A stretch of DNA of 64,000 nucleotides, from contig NZ_JAMYFE010000019.1 in assembly GCF_024129865.1 (NCBI RefSeq), positions 26,813 to 90,812 of the forward strand, read 5' to 3'. The notes beneath the pieces were generated by a model. The model made no database searches. It was not told the origin of the DNA and was given only the letters and a program-made list of their open reading frames with translations. Every line of letters begins with the position of its first letter. Position 1 is the first letter of the stretch. This stretch comes from Stieleria tagensis. GTDB taxonomy: Bacteria; Planctomycetota; Planctomycetia; Pirellulales; Pirellulaceae. Of this stretch, positions 54,656-63,113 are shown one piece after another. The translations under genes and the position numbers were made by a program.

Positions 54656-55585
54656 CTACTTGGCCTGCGTGATCATGCCCAGACGCCGCAACCAATCTTC
54701 ACACAGTGAGGGCCATTGCGAGGCGCCAGGCTGCTGGGATGCCAGCCCTAGCCCGTGTCGGCCTTCTGGGAAAATGTGCAGTTCGGCGGGAACGCCTTTG
54801 GCATGACAGGCCAGGTAATAGTCCACGCTATTTTGTGGCGGCACCGCTGTGTCAGCACCGGTGTGGAACAAAAACGTCGGTGGCGTGTCCGCGGACACCT
54901 GCCGTTCGTTGGATAGCGATTCCAGCAATTCCTTTGTCGGATCTGTCCCGATCAAGTTTCGTTGGCTGCCCTGGTGTGTGTATGGTTTTCCGAACACCAG
55001 AACGCCATAACACAGGATGCTGAAATCCGGACGCGAGGACACTCGGCCGATCGGATCCTCCGATTCCGAATCACCCTCAGCAAAATGGGTCGAAACGGTC
55101 GAGCAGAGGTGCCCGCCAGCGGAGAACCCGATCACACCGACCCGATTCGGATCGATGTTCAACGGTTCGGCTTGAGCACGCAGTGTCTGGATCGCGCGTT
55201 GAGCATCTTGCATGGGAGCCGGATGCCCGTATCCCTTGCCGTCATTCCCTTTGCCACGCAATCGGTAATTGCAGATCGCCGATGCGATGCCATGCGATTT
55301 GAACCACGCGGCAAACTGGTGCCCCTCGTGATCCATCGCGTGGCCGCCGTAGCCGCCACCAGGCAAGATGACGACTGCCGCCGTCGGCTGCTCTGACTCG
55401 ATCGTAGTGATCACCAATTCAGGCACGTCGCCTTCATCGCGGTGTGTCGAACCAGGCGGAAGCCCCGGCCACAACGGTTGGACCTGGGCTTCGGGTTGTT
55501 CGGCCTTCTGTTGCTGTGCGTTGGCACTCCCAACGCACAGGCAACCGAGAACAATGAAAGAAAAGAGACGTGCGGTCTGAACCAT
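54656..55585 (-). CDS. Exported alpha/beta hydrolase (esterase-like)
   Basis: A 309-residue protein with a signal peptide (VQTARLFSFIVLGCLCVGSA, cut near ANA). An oxyanion-type ILPGGGYGGHAMDHEG lies before the nucleophile elbow GFSAGG. A later acidic residue (FLFHTGADTAVP) and His (EGRHGLGL) complete the triad. This fits esterases of the CE10/acetyl-xylan-esterase-like group. The ATG at 55585 precedes the signal peptide; an ATG at 55612 is possible. It lies 35 bases downstream of the thioredoxin-fold gene on the same strand. Substrate unknown. Confidence 0.8.
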   Translation of the reverse strand: MVQTARLFSFIVLGCLCVGSANAQQQKAEQPEAQVQPLWPGLPPGSTHRDEGDVPELVITTIESEQPTAAVVILPGGGYGGHAMDHEGHQFAAWFKSHGIASAICNYRLRGKGNDGKGYGHPAPMQDAQRAIQTLRAQAEPLNIDPNRVGVIGFSAGGHLCSTVSTHFAEGDSESEDPIGRVSSRPDFSILCYGVLVFGKPYTHQGSQRNLIGTDPTKELLESLSNERQVSADTPPTFLFHTGADTAVPPQNSVDYYLACHAKGVPAELHIFPEGRHGLGLASQQPGASQWPSLCEDWLRRLGMITQAK

Positions 55586-55620
55586 CGAAGCGCATTCCAA
55601 AGAGATAAACAACGGGGGGA

Positions 55621-56235
55621 TTATGAAGCAATCGCCGCAACCGCCTTCACCACATCACTGGCCTTGGAACGGTCGCCGTGCGTCTTGCTGATTTTCACCG
55701 ATTGTATCACACCGTCTTGATCGATCACAAAGGTCGAAGGGTAGGCGGTTTCACGCGGTGCGTCCCAACGCAAACCATAGGCGTTGGTGAATTCGTAATC
55801 AGGATCGATCAACAGCGTGAACGGCGCCGGCAACTTGGTTCCCTTCAGAAATTCATCGGCTCGCTGTGCCAATTCTGCGGCCGGCCCCGGATAGACCAAC
55901 AACACCTTTGCATCCTGTTTGCCAAACGCATTGGCTTTGGAAATCAAATCAGCGACTTGTCGCGAACAAATCGGACACTGGTATCCGGGGAACCCTCGCA
56001 ACACCACGAGGACGACCGGGCCCTGCTTGGTGACTTCAGATAGCTTCACCTCTCCCGACAGTTCGCCGGCGACCGCTTGGAGCTGGAATTCAGGTGCGGT
56101 TTTTCCCTTCGCAATCTTGGAGTCGGTGGAGGTCTGGGCGGATGCGACCGATGCAGCCAACAGCACAACGGCCAGCGAGCAAGTGTTCAGTGCGGTCGGA
56201 AACTTGATGCGTTGAAAAGACAGATTCGAAATCAT
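55621..56235 (-). CDS. Exported peroxiredoxin-like (AhpC/TSA) protein
   Basis: A 204-residue protein with a signal peptide (LNTCSLAVVLLAASVASA). The thioredoxin-fold redox domain has the motif GYQCPICSRQVADL, a CxxC pair. PVVLVVLRGFPG precedes it, and the later FTLLIDPDYEFTNAYGLRW and STFVIDQDGVIQ are typical of the AhpC/TSA family. It may act as a thiol-disulfide or peroxide reductase in the periplasm. The CxxC spacing suits an atypical two-Cys or a thioredoxin-like role. The ATG at 56235 is preferred to a longer frame reaching 56307. Confidence 0.8.
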   Translation of the reverse strand: MISNLSFQRIKFPTALNTCSLAVVLLAASVASAQTSTDSKIAKGKTAPEFQLQAVAGELSGEVKLSEVTKQGPVVLVVLRGFPGYQCPICSRQVADLISKANAFGKQDAKVLLVYPGPAAELAQRADEFLKGTKLPAPFTLLIDPDYEFTNAYGLRWDAPRETAYPSTFVIDQDGVIQSVKISKTHGDRSKASDVVKAVAAIAS

Positions 56236-56386
56236 TGGAAACAACCCGATGAGAGGAATTGACAGAGTGTTGCGGCAAATCGAGCCGCCCCATAGTTCTA
56301 ACAACAATGTCGTTCAATCGCTTCAATCCGCCAAGCTTGCGGCAGGGATGATGCCCGCCGCAGTCGCACACCGACGCCTGTCACGT

Positions 56387-57598
56387 TCAACGGACCAGAT
56401 CCTGACTGGGGTGCGTTTGATTGGTCTGCATTAAAATCGATTCGCATTTCCCTTGCTGGGTCACCGATTCGCCATTGAGTCCCGAAAACAGGTTGCCCAC
56501 AATCACCACGGCTTGACAACCGTCCAGCAAAATACCGGCCGCATCGTTCGGGTTTTGCTCGGTCTTGCTAGGCGTCTCGTCACGTCGCTGAGTCCGTTTG
56601 CCGGACGGGTCGTAGCCTGTCCAACTGTCACTGAAATTGTTGCCGGTGATCGTGATGCCGCCCGATTGGTCGCGCACCGCCAAGCCGATTTTCTTGACGA
56701 TTGTGAAGGTATTCGCTGACACCGTGCATCCGTGGGCGTCACGCAGATCGATCCCACCGGAAAACTCGTGTGCGATCACATTGGCTGACATTGTGATTCC
56801 GTAACAATCGCGATCGATCACGATCCCCCAGCCCTGGCACTCTTCGATCATGTTGCTCGCGACAACACTACCGTAGGTATTCTCGATCACGACGCCGTTG
56901 CCCAGATGGTCGTCCAGGTTATTCCCGCTCATGGCCAAATTGAATGAGTCCACACAAGTCACACCGTCTTGGTTTTCTTCGAAATGGTTGGCCGACACGA
57001 TGATGTCATGACAGGCTTCGATCGCGACACCGCTCTGCTTGTTGTACGTGAACAAGCAATCGCTGACACGCGGATCTTCGTAACACCAATGCAATCGCAG
57101 ACCAGCGCCGCCGTTGTAACTGCTGCTGACACCGTGAACCATGATCTCTTCGATGTAGCGAGCCTCGATACCGGCCCCGCTCTTGTCGTTACCTGTGACT
57201 CGCAAGTCCGCGATCACGACGCGCCACAACCGATCCTTGGAAGGTACTTTTTGATTCACCAATTGCGGATGCTCGACTAAAATCGCTGGCAATCCCGCCG
57301 TGTTCTTATTGATGATATGGGTTGCCATTCCACTGCCGACCACACGCGTGTCAGCGGTCGTGATTCGAATCGGTTCTGTGATCTCAAAGGTACCCGGTGG
57401 GATCCTCAATAATCCTCCGGTCTTGGGTATCGCGTCGGCGGCCTCCTGCAGCGTCGCAAATTTCCCGGCGTCAATCACCGCCGCTGGCTCGGCGATCACC
57501 AATCCGGAAATTCCCAGACCGATCATGGTCTGCATTCCGATCAGTTTGCAAACGCGACGAAACGAAATACAGCGAAATCCAAGCAACCGGCGTGACAT
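56387..57598 (-). CDS. Right-handed parallel beta-helix protein
   Basis: A 403-residue exported protein with a basic N-terminus and a hydrophobic stretch (GMQTMIGLGISGLVIAEPAA). Regular repeats of the type NHFEENQDGVTCVDSFNLAM, NLDDHLGNGVVIENTYG and NMIEECQGWGIVIDRD show the parallel beta-helix, as in periplasmic copper-binding-like or pectate-lyase-like folds. VRDQSGGITITGNNFS closes it. No catalytic residues can be assigned. The ATG at 57598 was chosen by the hydrophobic N-terminus. It is single-gene, with gaps on both sides. Confidence 0.75.
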   Translation of the reverse strand: MSRRLLGFRCISFRRVCKLIGMQTMIGLGISGLVIAEPAAVIDAGKFATLQEAADAIPKTGGLLRIPPGTFEITEPIRITTADTRVVGSGMATHIINKNTAGLPAILVEHPQLVNQKVPSKDRLWRVVIADLRVTGNDKSGAGIEARYIEEIMVHGVSSSYNGGAGLRLHWCYEDPRVSDCLFTYNKQSGVAIEACHDIIVSANHFEENQDGVTCVDSFNLAMSGNNLDDHLGNGVVIENTYGSVVASNMIEECQGWGIVIDRDCYGITMSANVIAHEFSGGIDLRDAHGCTVSANTFTIVKKIGLAVRDQSGGITITGNNFSDSWTGYDPSGKRTQRRDETPSKTEQNPNDAAGILLDGCQAVVIVGNLFSGLNGESVTQQGKCESILMQTNQTHPSQDLVR

Positions 57599-57846
57599 AG
57601 GGAGAGTCCGAGGTGGGTAGAGTGAGGTGGGGGAACGCGCAGGAACCGGCATTATAGGCAATGCATGGTCTGCTCGGTCGTCCCGCAATCAGTTCCACAC
57701 CCGGATCGTTTGCACTGAGTCATCCTAGCGAGACAGCGTCCAAGTTCTCATTCATCGGCGCGTTGTGAATACTCGCCCATCAAGTTGTCTGCCGTATTCT
57801 CTTTCGTCGATTGACATCAAGGTTGGATCAACATCGACCAATTGCC

Positions 57847-58134
57847 TTACGATTCAACGATCGAATACAGGCCGCCGCCGTCGTGTTTGATCTTGCCACG
57901 GTTGGCCAGTTCCTGCCAAATCGCTTTGGGGAATTGATCCGGTGGCCGAATCGCTGCGATCCCTGATTTGGATCCCGATGACATCGGCCCATAGCCCAAA
58001 CTGGACTCGTCGTCCAAACGCATCAATTTCAAGCGTTTGCGGAACGCCTTCATCGCCAATCGCAATTCTTCCTTGGAGGGCGGCGGAGGGTCTTGGGGCT
58101 GTTCGGCGTCTGGTTGCTGGGGATCATCCATCAT
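57847..58134 (-). CDS. Small basic C-terminal-domain protein
   Basis: A 95-residue soluble protein. An acidic and Pro-rich start (DDPQQPDAEQPQDPPPPSKE) is followed by a charged helix (LRLAMKAFRKRLKLMRLDDE) and a small region ending IKHDGGGLYSIVES. I do not recognise a family. The start overlaps the end of the 2-TM gene upstream (ATGATGGATGA), so translation is probably coupled. It is the last gene of a three-gene overlapping cluster with the esterase at 59004. Confidence 0.6.
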   Translation of the reverse strand: MMDDPQQPDAEQPQDPPPPSKEELRLAMKAFRKRLKLMRLDDESSLGYGPMSSGSKSGIAAIRPPDQFPKAIWQELANRGKIKHDGGGLYSIVES

Positions 58135-59014
58135 CAATGCCTGGTGTGTTAAAGGGAATCTGGTCGGTGGAATCGGAGGCTAACGAATCGTCGGCCTGCT
58201 GCGGCGTGATCGGTAGTTTGACCGACGGGGGCAATTCGTCTGGCTGGCTGATTTTTAGCTCGATCTGCGGTTCGCTGTCAGCCCCCAACGGGAATTCCGC
58301 GATCTGTCCCAGCAGCACGATCTTCTGCCAGATCTTCCGGGACAGCCCCGTCGTCAACTCTTCGATTTCGCTGACCGCCGCCACGGCGATCGGATCGTCA
58401 AAGCGTTGAACGTATAACGCAGCCACTTTGCCGATCAACGAGAGCATTTCGGCACAGTAGTCCAGATAGCGATTCAATTCGAGCGGCGTCATCGCCTCGG
58501 CCGGTGAATGACTGGTTTGCGTGTACCGTCGCAACATCCGCTCGGGATCTTTGGTCAACTGATGCATGTCCACCACGTGGGCCAAAGAACGCAGCTCATG
58601 AACCGCCACCAACGCTCGGCGTCGCTTGATACGGATTTCCAGCCCGATCAAGAAATAGAGCGTGGCTCCCAAGACGATCAAACCGCTCGTCGCCGCGTCG
58701 AAGCTGCCGATCAGGTCTGTCCAGCCGATCGCTTCCTCGGTTTCATCTTTGAACCGAACGGAATGAGTGGTGAACCATATTGTTCCGCTGACCAACGTGA
58801 TCACCATCACCGCCAACAGATACCCACAGATACGAATCCACCAAACCGATTCTCCAATCCCCTGCGCCCGCTTGGCCGATTTCTCGGACACCTCCAGCAG
58901 CCGCGAACACAGTTGCGACAGCCCACTGCCGGGGAATCGGTCTGCGATACGCTGATGCAATTTTGCGATGGTTTTGATGATCGCATCGTCTCGCAGGATC
59001 AATTCAGGATCCAT
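58124..59014 (-). CDS. Two-TM membrane protein of unknown family
   Basis: A 296-residue protein. Hydrophobic helices lie at about residues 60-84 (RICGYLLAVMVITLVSGTIW) and 108-125 (AATSGLIVLGATLYFLIGLE). The rest is soluble helix; the C-terminal half has LELNRYLDYCAEMLSLIGKV and a Pro-rich tail. It overlaps the end of the esterase gene by 11 bases and the start of the small gene. Family unknown. Probably a signalling or anchor protein for its neighbours, which is inference only. Confidence 0.65.
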   Translation of the reverse strand: MDPELILRDDAIIKTIAKLHQRIADRFPGSGLSQLCSRLLEVSEKSAKRAQGIGESVWWIRICGYLLAVMVITLVSGTIWFTTHSVRFKDETEEAIGWTDLIGSFDAATSGLIVLGATLYFLIGLEIRIKRRRALVAVHELRSLAHVVDMHQLTKDPERMLRRYTQTSHSPAEAMTPLELNRYLDYCAEMLSLIGKVAALYVQRFDDPIAVAAVSEIEELTTGLSRKIWQKIVLLGQIAEFPLGADSEPQIELKISQPDELPPSVKLPITPQQADDSLASDSTDQIPFNTPGIDDG

Positions 59015-60011
59015 CGGTCACTGTCTCCGTCGGTGACGCCGTCTGCAAACTGCCGGCGTCGCGCAGGGCTTGCAAATGACTCTCAAACCAAATCGGTTTC
59101 AACTGTTCGATCATCACCGTGCGTTGATGTTTCAACCCTTGCAGTTCAATGTACGTGTGGTCGATCCCTTCCTGGACGAGATGTTGGTGAAAGTCACGAA
59201 TCGATGGCAGGTGACCACCGTCCTTGGTTCCGCAGGCGATCTGGATTCGCAGGTGCTGTTTGATCCGGTCTTTGTTTTTTGTCGTCACCGCATAAACGTC
59301 GTCCGACTGCCAGTTTTCGCGGTCGGGGCCTAGCAGGTGCTGCGCACGTTCGGCAGGCGTCAGCTGGTCATAGGTGTCTAACAAATGCGGCACATTTCCC
59401 GCTTGGCAGAACAACGAACAAAACAGCTCTGGATGTTTCACCGCCAATCGTGTCGCCCCACGACCTCCCATCGAAAACCCTTCGATACATCGGCCTTTGC
59501 CTGTCGCGATTGTTCGGTAGTTGGCATCGACATGGGGAATCAATTCGTTGATCACGATCGATTCGATCGGGAACCGACCGTCGTGGCTGTTCTTGTAGAA
59601 CGTACTGTGTCCGCCGTTGGCCAGCACCATTACCAGCGGAGGGATTTTGCCGGACGTGATCTGATCATGTAGGACGCGGATCACATTCAGTGATTTCAGT
59701 TCATTGCCGCCATTGCCGTGCAAGTTGTAGATGACGGGGTAGCGTGTCTGGGACTGTTGGTCGTATTGCGGCGGCAGGTAGATGACGTAGCCGACATCTT
59801 GATCGACCAGTTCACTGTGAAACGTCCGGTGACTCGTACCGTCGGGAAGCGGCAATTCGTTGGCGGTCGGTGGGTTGGCCCAAACGATCGACGGTTCCGT
59901 CGGTTTCGATTTGGATACCGATGGTGATGTTTTTCGATCGGCCTGCTGAGCCGTCGCAACAACGCCGAAAACCATGAGTGCCAAAACAGGAAAGAAAACG
60001 CGGTGCAGCAT
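59004..60011 (-). CDS. Exported esterase D-like alpha/beta hydrolase
   Basis: A 335-residue protein with a signal peptide (LHRVFFPVLALMVFGVVATA). The esterase-D/S-formylglutathione-hydrolase-like pattern is YVIYLPPQYDQQSQTRYPVI, YNLHGNGGNELKS, the nucleophile elbow GFSMGGRGATRLA, and later ACGTKDGGHLPS with GLKHQRT holding the His. It probably hydrolyses acyl esters of carbohydrates outside the cytoplasm. The ATG at 60011 begins the signal peptide; the open frame extends to 60248 without coding character. It leads the cluster with the 2-TM gene. Confidence 0.8.
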   Translation of the reverse strand: MLHRVFFPVLALMVFGVVATAQQADRKTSPSVSKSKPTEPSIVWANPPTANELPLPDGTSHRTFHSELVDQDVGYVIYLPPQYDQQSQTRYPVIYNLHGNGGNELKSLNVIRVLHDQITSGKIPPLVMVLANGGHSTFYKNSHDGRFPIESIVINELIPHVDANYRTIATGKGRCIEGFSMGGRGATRLAVKHPELFCSLFCQAGNVPHLLDTYDQLTPAERAQHLLGPDRENWQSDDVYAVTTKNKDRIKQHLRIQIACGTKDGGHLPSIRDFHQHLVQEGIDHTYIELQGLKHQRTVMIEQLKPIWFESHLQALRDAGSLQTASPTETVTDGS

Positions 60012-60123
60012 AAAATGATTCACGATCAAAAGGTTGGCGCGAGGGGAAGCCAAATATTCTAACTGAAACCAAATCGCCGCCGCCGATTCGACAGATGTTC
60101 CAGGATCGTCGGAACAATACATT

Positions 60124-60148
60124 CGTAACTGATCCCGCCAGGGTTCAG
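60124..60148. repeat. Family A half copy (copy 3)
   Basis: One arm only, containing CCCGCCAGGGTTCAG, with one change compared with the copy at 483-508. The other arm is absent, so it is a remnant. The surrounding stretch 60012-60314 holds no gene that I can support. Confidence 0.7.
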
Positions 60149-60314
60149 TTGGCCCAAATCCTGCCAGGACGAATGGCGCTGCCTGACAGTAACGAGTGGT
60201 TTGAACGCCTGCGTTGATCCCAGTCCACCGAACCTGCGAAACTGTCACCCGTCGGCATCAGGCAATCAGTCTGCGCCGACACTAGCTGATCAGCGCGAAA
60301 CGGACTGCCAAGCG

Positions 60315-60830
60315 TCAATCACCTCCCGTCGCAACGCCACCAACCACTTCCGCATGCCTAGGTTCACTCGAACGAGTTCCTGCAGATCCAGTAGGCGGAT
60401 CGAGCAGCGTGGGTGATTTCAAGGCGACTAGGGCTTCGTTCACCATTGTACGAAATCTCTGGTAGTCTTGACCGCCAGGACAGACATCAGCGTATGCATC
60501 CCAGACCCATTCGATGGTCGTGGCATCGACGTTGCCAGACAAGCGTTCCTCAACAATTGACTCGAACGTAGCGATCTCTGAAGTCGTCGTTTGGAACGCA
60601 ATCAAGCTGTTGCCATGAAGGTTACGAGTCCAATCAACCATGCACTCCCACTGTGCTGGCGTCAAATTCGCCGGCTTTCGTACGCGCAGCTGTTCGATGT
60701 GGTTTTCGAGTCGGCGTGAGTAATGAGTTCGGCCCAGAATGCTTTCGCGCCAGCCGATTGCAAGTAGACAGCCGATCGCGACAAATGCAGTTACTAAAAG
60801 CACTGTTCTGAGGCTGAATTGTTTCGGCAT
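60315..60830 (-). CDS. Hypothetical protein with N-terminal membrane anchor
   Basis: A 171-residue protein. The N-terminus KQFSLRTVLLVTAFVAIGCL is a short basic start followed by a membrane helix, a pattern recurrent in planctomycete envelope proteins. The rest is soluble (RRLENHIEQLRVRKPANLTP) with no known domain. The ATG at 60830 is preferred to an upstream in-frame start at 60896. Confidence 0.6.
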   Translation of the reverse strand: MPKQFSLRTVLLVTAFVAIGCLLAIGWRESILGRTHYSRRLENHIEQLRVRKPANLTPAQWECMVDWTRNLHGNSLIAFQTTTSEIATFESIVEERLSGNVDATTIEWVWDAYADVCPGGQDYQRFRTMVNEALVALKSPTLLDPPTGSAGTRSSEPRHAEVVGGVATGGD

Positions 60831-61071
60831 GCGTAGCCAGATGAGGTCCGTGAGTCGGGTAACAGAATGCGATCGATCCGGGTACCGGAGGTACATGGAT
60901 CGAGAGAACGTTGAACGTTATTGACCATCACCTGGGTCGGTTTGGCGGGGAAGCGATCCGCGTCAGAATGATTCTATCCCAAAGGATCGCCGTGATGTCA
61001 TTCCCTCGAGAGCCAACTGCAGCGGGCAATGATTCCTTTTCACCTTCTACATCCATTTCCAGGCACCAAGG

Positions 61072-61315
61072 CACGGAGAATCAATGTTGATCCAAACAAA
61101 GCGATTGATGAGAGACCGCCGGTCTGGACCGAAGACCAACCCTCGTTACGGATGCTTCGTTGGTGTGGAGGATTTATCCGACCAAGCATGACGCGTTCTC
61201 CTTTCGATTCCGTCGGATAAATCCTCCACACCAACAAGTGTCGTCAAGCGATTCACCATGCACGCAGCCGCAAGGGACCTTGGCGGATGTCCAAGACCAT
61301 CGCCAGCGGTGCGGG
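61072..61315. repeat. Segmental duplication, copy 1, with family B palindrome
   Basis: The segment is shared with 62596-62876. Common parts include GAATCAATGTTGATCCAAAC, the family B palindrome (arms 61161-61182 and 61212-61233) and CGCAAGGGACCTTGGCGGAT. Copy 1 lacks an insert of about 45 bases present in copy 2, and has about 27 extra bases near 61117. The centre of this palindrome differs from those at 14140, 37459 and 50976. The stretch 60831-61360 has no gene that I can support. Confidence 0.8.
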
Positions 61316-61360
61316 TAGGTCGCCGTGAAATCTAGGACCGGCGGTGATGCAGATGCTGGC

Positions 61361-61840
61361 TCACATCCGATGCCGATTTCCCAAATCAAGCTTCACCATT
61401 CTGGTCAATTCCGGCGAGGGACAATTCGGATCTGGAAGCGAGATCAACTGTTTTACGCCGTTGATAATCTGCCAAGGTGCTGCAACAACCCCAAACGGAA
61501 AATGCCACCAGCCGAAAAATGAGGTCCAGACGATTCCATTCAATACGTGGCGGACGCCACATCGACGACAACATACCTTTGGCGAATCCTTCCAACTGAA
61601 GTGTATCACAAACGCTGTGGTAGTGTGTCGCACATACAGGTCAACAGGCCCATTTCTGTCGCAGGCCGAACACGGTTGACTGTGGAACTCAGCGACGGTT
61701 TTGCTGACAAATTCGTCGTCAATTCCTTCTACCAGCTTGCATAAAAATCCGTCTTCGTGGCATTGGACGCTGCAGAATCTCAGTTCTTCTTGGCGCAGAC
61801 CGCCGACGATCCATTTCTTGCAATGGCTGCACCGTGGCAT
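61361..61840 (-). CDS. Zinc-ribbon-type hypothetical protein
   Basis: A 159-residue protein with four Cys clusters: CSHC near the start, FCSVQC, CSACD and VCCRRCG. These could bind two zinc ions. The C-terminus has a Trp/Phe-rich hydrophobic region (TSFFGWWHFPFGVVAAPWQI), perhaps membrane-associated. No family recognised. It is followed six bases downstream by a small membrane protein gene, likely after transcription in the same direction. Confidence 0.6.
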   Translation of the reverse strand: MPRCSHCKKWIVGGLRQEELRFCSVQCHEDGFLCKLVEGIDDEFVSKTVAEFHSQPCSACDRNGPVDLYVRHTTTAFVIHFSWKDSPKVCCRRCGVRHVLNGIVWTSFFGWWHFPFGVVAAPWQIINGVKQLISLPDPNCPSPELTRMVKLDLGNRHRM

Positions 61841-61846
61841 TGGACG

Positions 61847-62062
61847 TTACTTCGTTTGTTGCGTTGCGAATACAAGCCAAATACCAAGAACGCCGAAGAG
61901 CATGACAGGGATCATAATTCCCAGCAAACGCCCTGACGTTTCGGAAGAATCAAGAACGCTTTGGGAAACGCTATTATAGCCCCCCGAACCGAAACCAATA
62001 GCGAGTATCACAACCGCGAACAGCGTGAGTGCGGCACCGATGACTCGCTTGATGATGTGCAT
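61847..62062 (-). CDS. Small two-helix membrane protein
   Basis: A 71-residue protein with two membrane segments (GAALTLFAVVILAIGFGSG; LLGIMIPVMLFGVLGIWLVF) separated by a short polar loop. It lies six bases upstream of the zinc-ribbon gene on the same strand, so the two probably share a transcript. Function unknown. Confidence 0.6.
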   Translation of the reverse strand: MHIIKRVIGAALTLFAVVILAIGFGSGGYNSVSQSVLDSSETSGRLLGIMIPVMLFGVLGIWLVFATQQTK

Positions 62063-62243
62063 TGCAATGCCTCAATGTGACTTTGGCGAACGACGCCCGT
62101 CACCGATGGCCGCGCGGGCGACTCAGACCAAACCGATCGACCTGAATCGCGGATTTCGTGTGGATGGCATGGTTCCGCATTCTACACGTCACCAGTCGAT
62201 CCAGGGGACCGTTGAACCACGAAGGGCGCGAAGGATCGCTTTG

Positions 62244-62365
62244 CGGGGACAGAGCACTTCCACAGAGCTGTGCGATGTTGAATGGCTAGCGACCACGCCG
62301 ATACGACCGCAATGTTGCTTGCAATCTCCCCACGTCACGCCAAACATCGACATGCTCTGTCCCCG
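62244..62365. repeat. REP-like inverted repeat (GGGGACAGAGCA)
   Basis: A 13-base motif CGGGGACAGAGCA at 62244-62256 is mirrored by its complement at 62353-62365, with about 96 bases between. Motifs of this GGGGACA type are commonly seen around REP-associated (RAYT) transposase genes. No transposase is present; the internal sequence has no coding character, so this may be a remnant. Confidence 0.6.
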
Positions 62366-62386
62366 GATTCACCCCGGGTGATATCA

Positions 62387-62458
62387 GCCACGGATGAACA
62401 CTGATCTACACAGATGGCGGGAGCAATTCATCCGTGTGCATCCGTGTCTATCTGTGGC
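62387..62458. repeat. Imperfect palindrome, ACGGATG-rich
   Basis: The left half (62387-62415, containing CCACGGATGAACACTGAT) and the right half (62430-62458, containing CATCCGTGTCTATCTGTGG) are imperfect complements. Similar sequences are dispersed in many bacterial genomes. It lies in the gene-free stretch 62063-63113. Confidence 0.6.
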
Positions 62459-62595
62459 AACCTCTGCTTGCTCGATACGATGAACGGCGGCGATGACCGA
62501 GTCGCGACGGACACCTAAAAGGGGCTGGGGGTTTTATTTCGTCCTCCGTGCCTTCGTGCCTCTGTGAGAGACCGCGGACCAATCGATCTCACGGA

Positions 62596-62876
62596 GGCAC
62601 CAAGGCTCGGAGAATCAATGTTGATCCAAACAAAGCGATTGAAGACCACCCCTCGTTTCGGATGCTTCGTTGGTGTGGAGGATTTATCCGACCAAGCATG
62701 ACGCGTTCTGCTTTCGATTCGGTCGGATAAATCCTCCACACCAGCAAGTGGCGTCGCGCGAAAACACGCCGTCGAAATTTGATCCGGCTGGGCGTTCCAC
62801 GTCGTCAAGCGATCCGCCATGCACGCAGCCGCAAGGGACCTTGGCGGATGTCCAAGACCATCGCCAGCGGTGTGGG
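62596..62876. repeat. Segmental duplication, copy 2, with family B palindrome
   Basis: The counterpart of 61072-61315. It holds a family B palindrome (arms 62671-62692 and 62722-62743) and an insert of about 45 bases (around 62757-62800) that is absent from copy 1. Its right end adjoins the group II intron remnant. Confidence 0.8.
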
Positions 62877-62945
62877 CATGACGAACAGTTGGTTGCAGGA
62901 CCAGGGCGTCTTGAGCTGAAAGACTCTGTGGGCGGATCTTGCTCC

Positions 62946-63026
62946 GCTCCGTTGAACCGCCGTATGCGGACCCGCACGTACGGTGGTGTGGGGAGGGCGT
63001 CGGGAGACCGGCGTCCTTACCCGATT
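62946..63026 (+). mobile_element. Group II intron 3' remnant (domains V and VI)
   Basis: The segment GAACCGCCGTATGCGGACCC then GCACGTACGGTGG folds as the conserved domain V helix of a bacterial group II intron. It is followed by a domain VI-like stem (GGGAGGGCG...GGCGTCCTTACCC) and the usual 3' end ACCCGATT. No reverse-transcriptase gene or 5' intron half is found in the window, so only the 3' end survives and self-splicing is not possible. It abuts the duplicated segment to its left. Confidence 0.75.
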
Positions 63027-63113
63027 TATCGCAACTCATACACTTGGTGGGATACGAGCATCCGTGGTTCCGTTCCCGGGATTTTAGAGCACTGAATCAT
63101 GCGTCGATACAAC

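Noticed and set aside
62670..63095. Open frame of 141 codons across the duplicated segment and the group II intron end
   Set aside because: It is made of repeat and intron RNA sequence, with no ribosome site.
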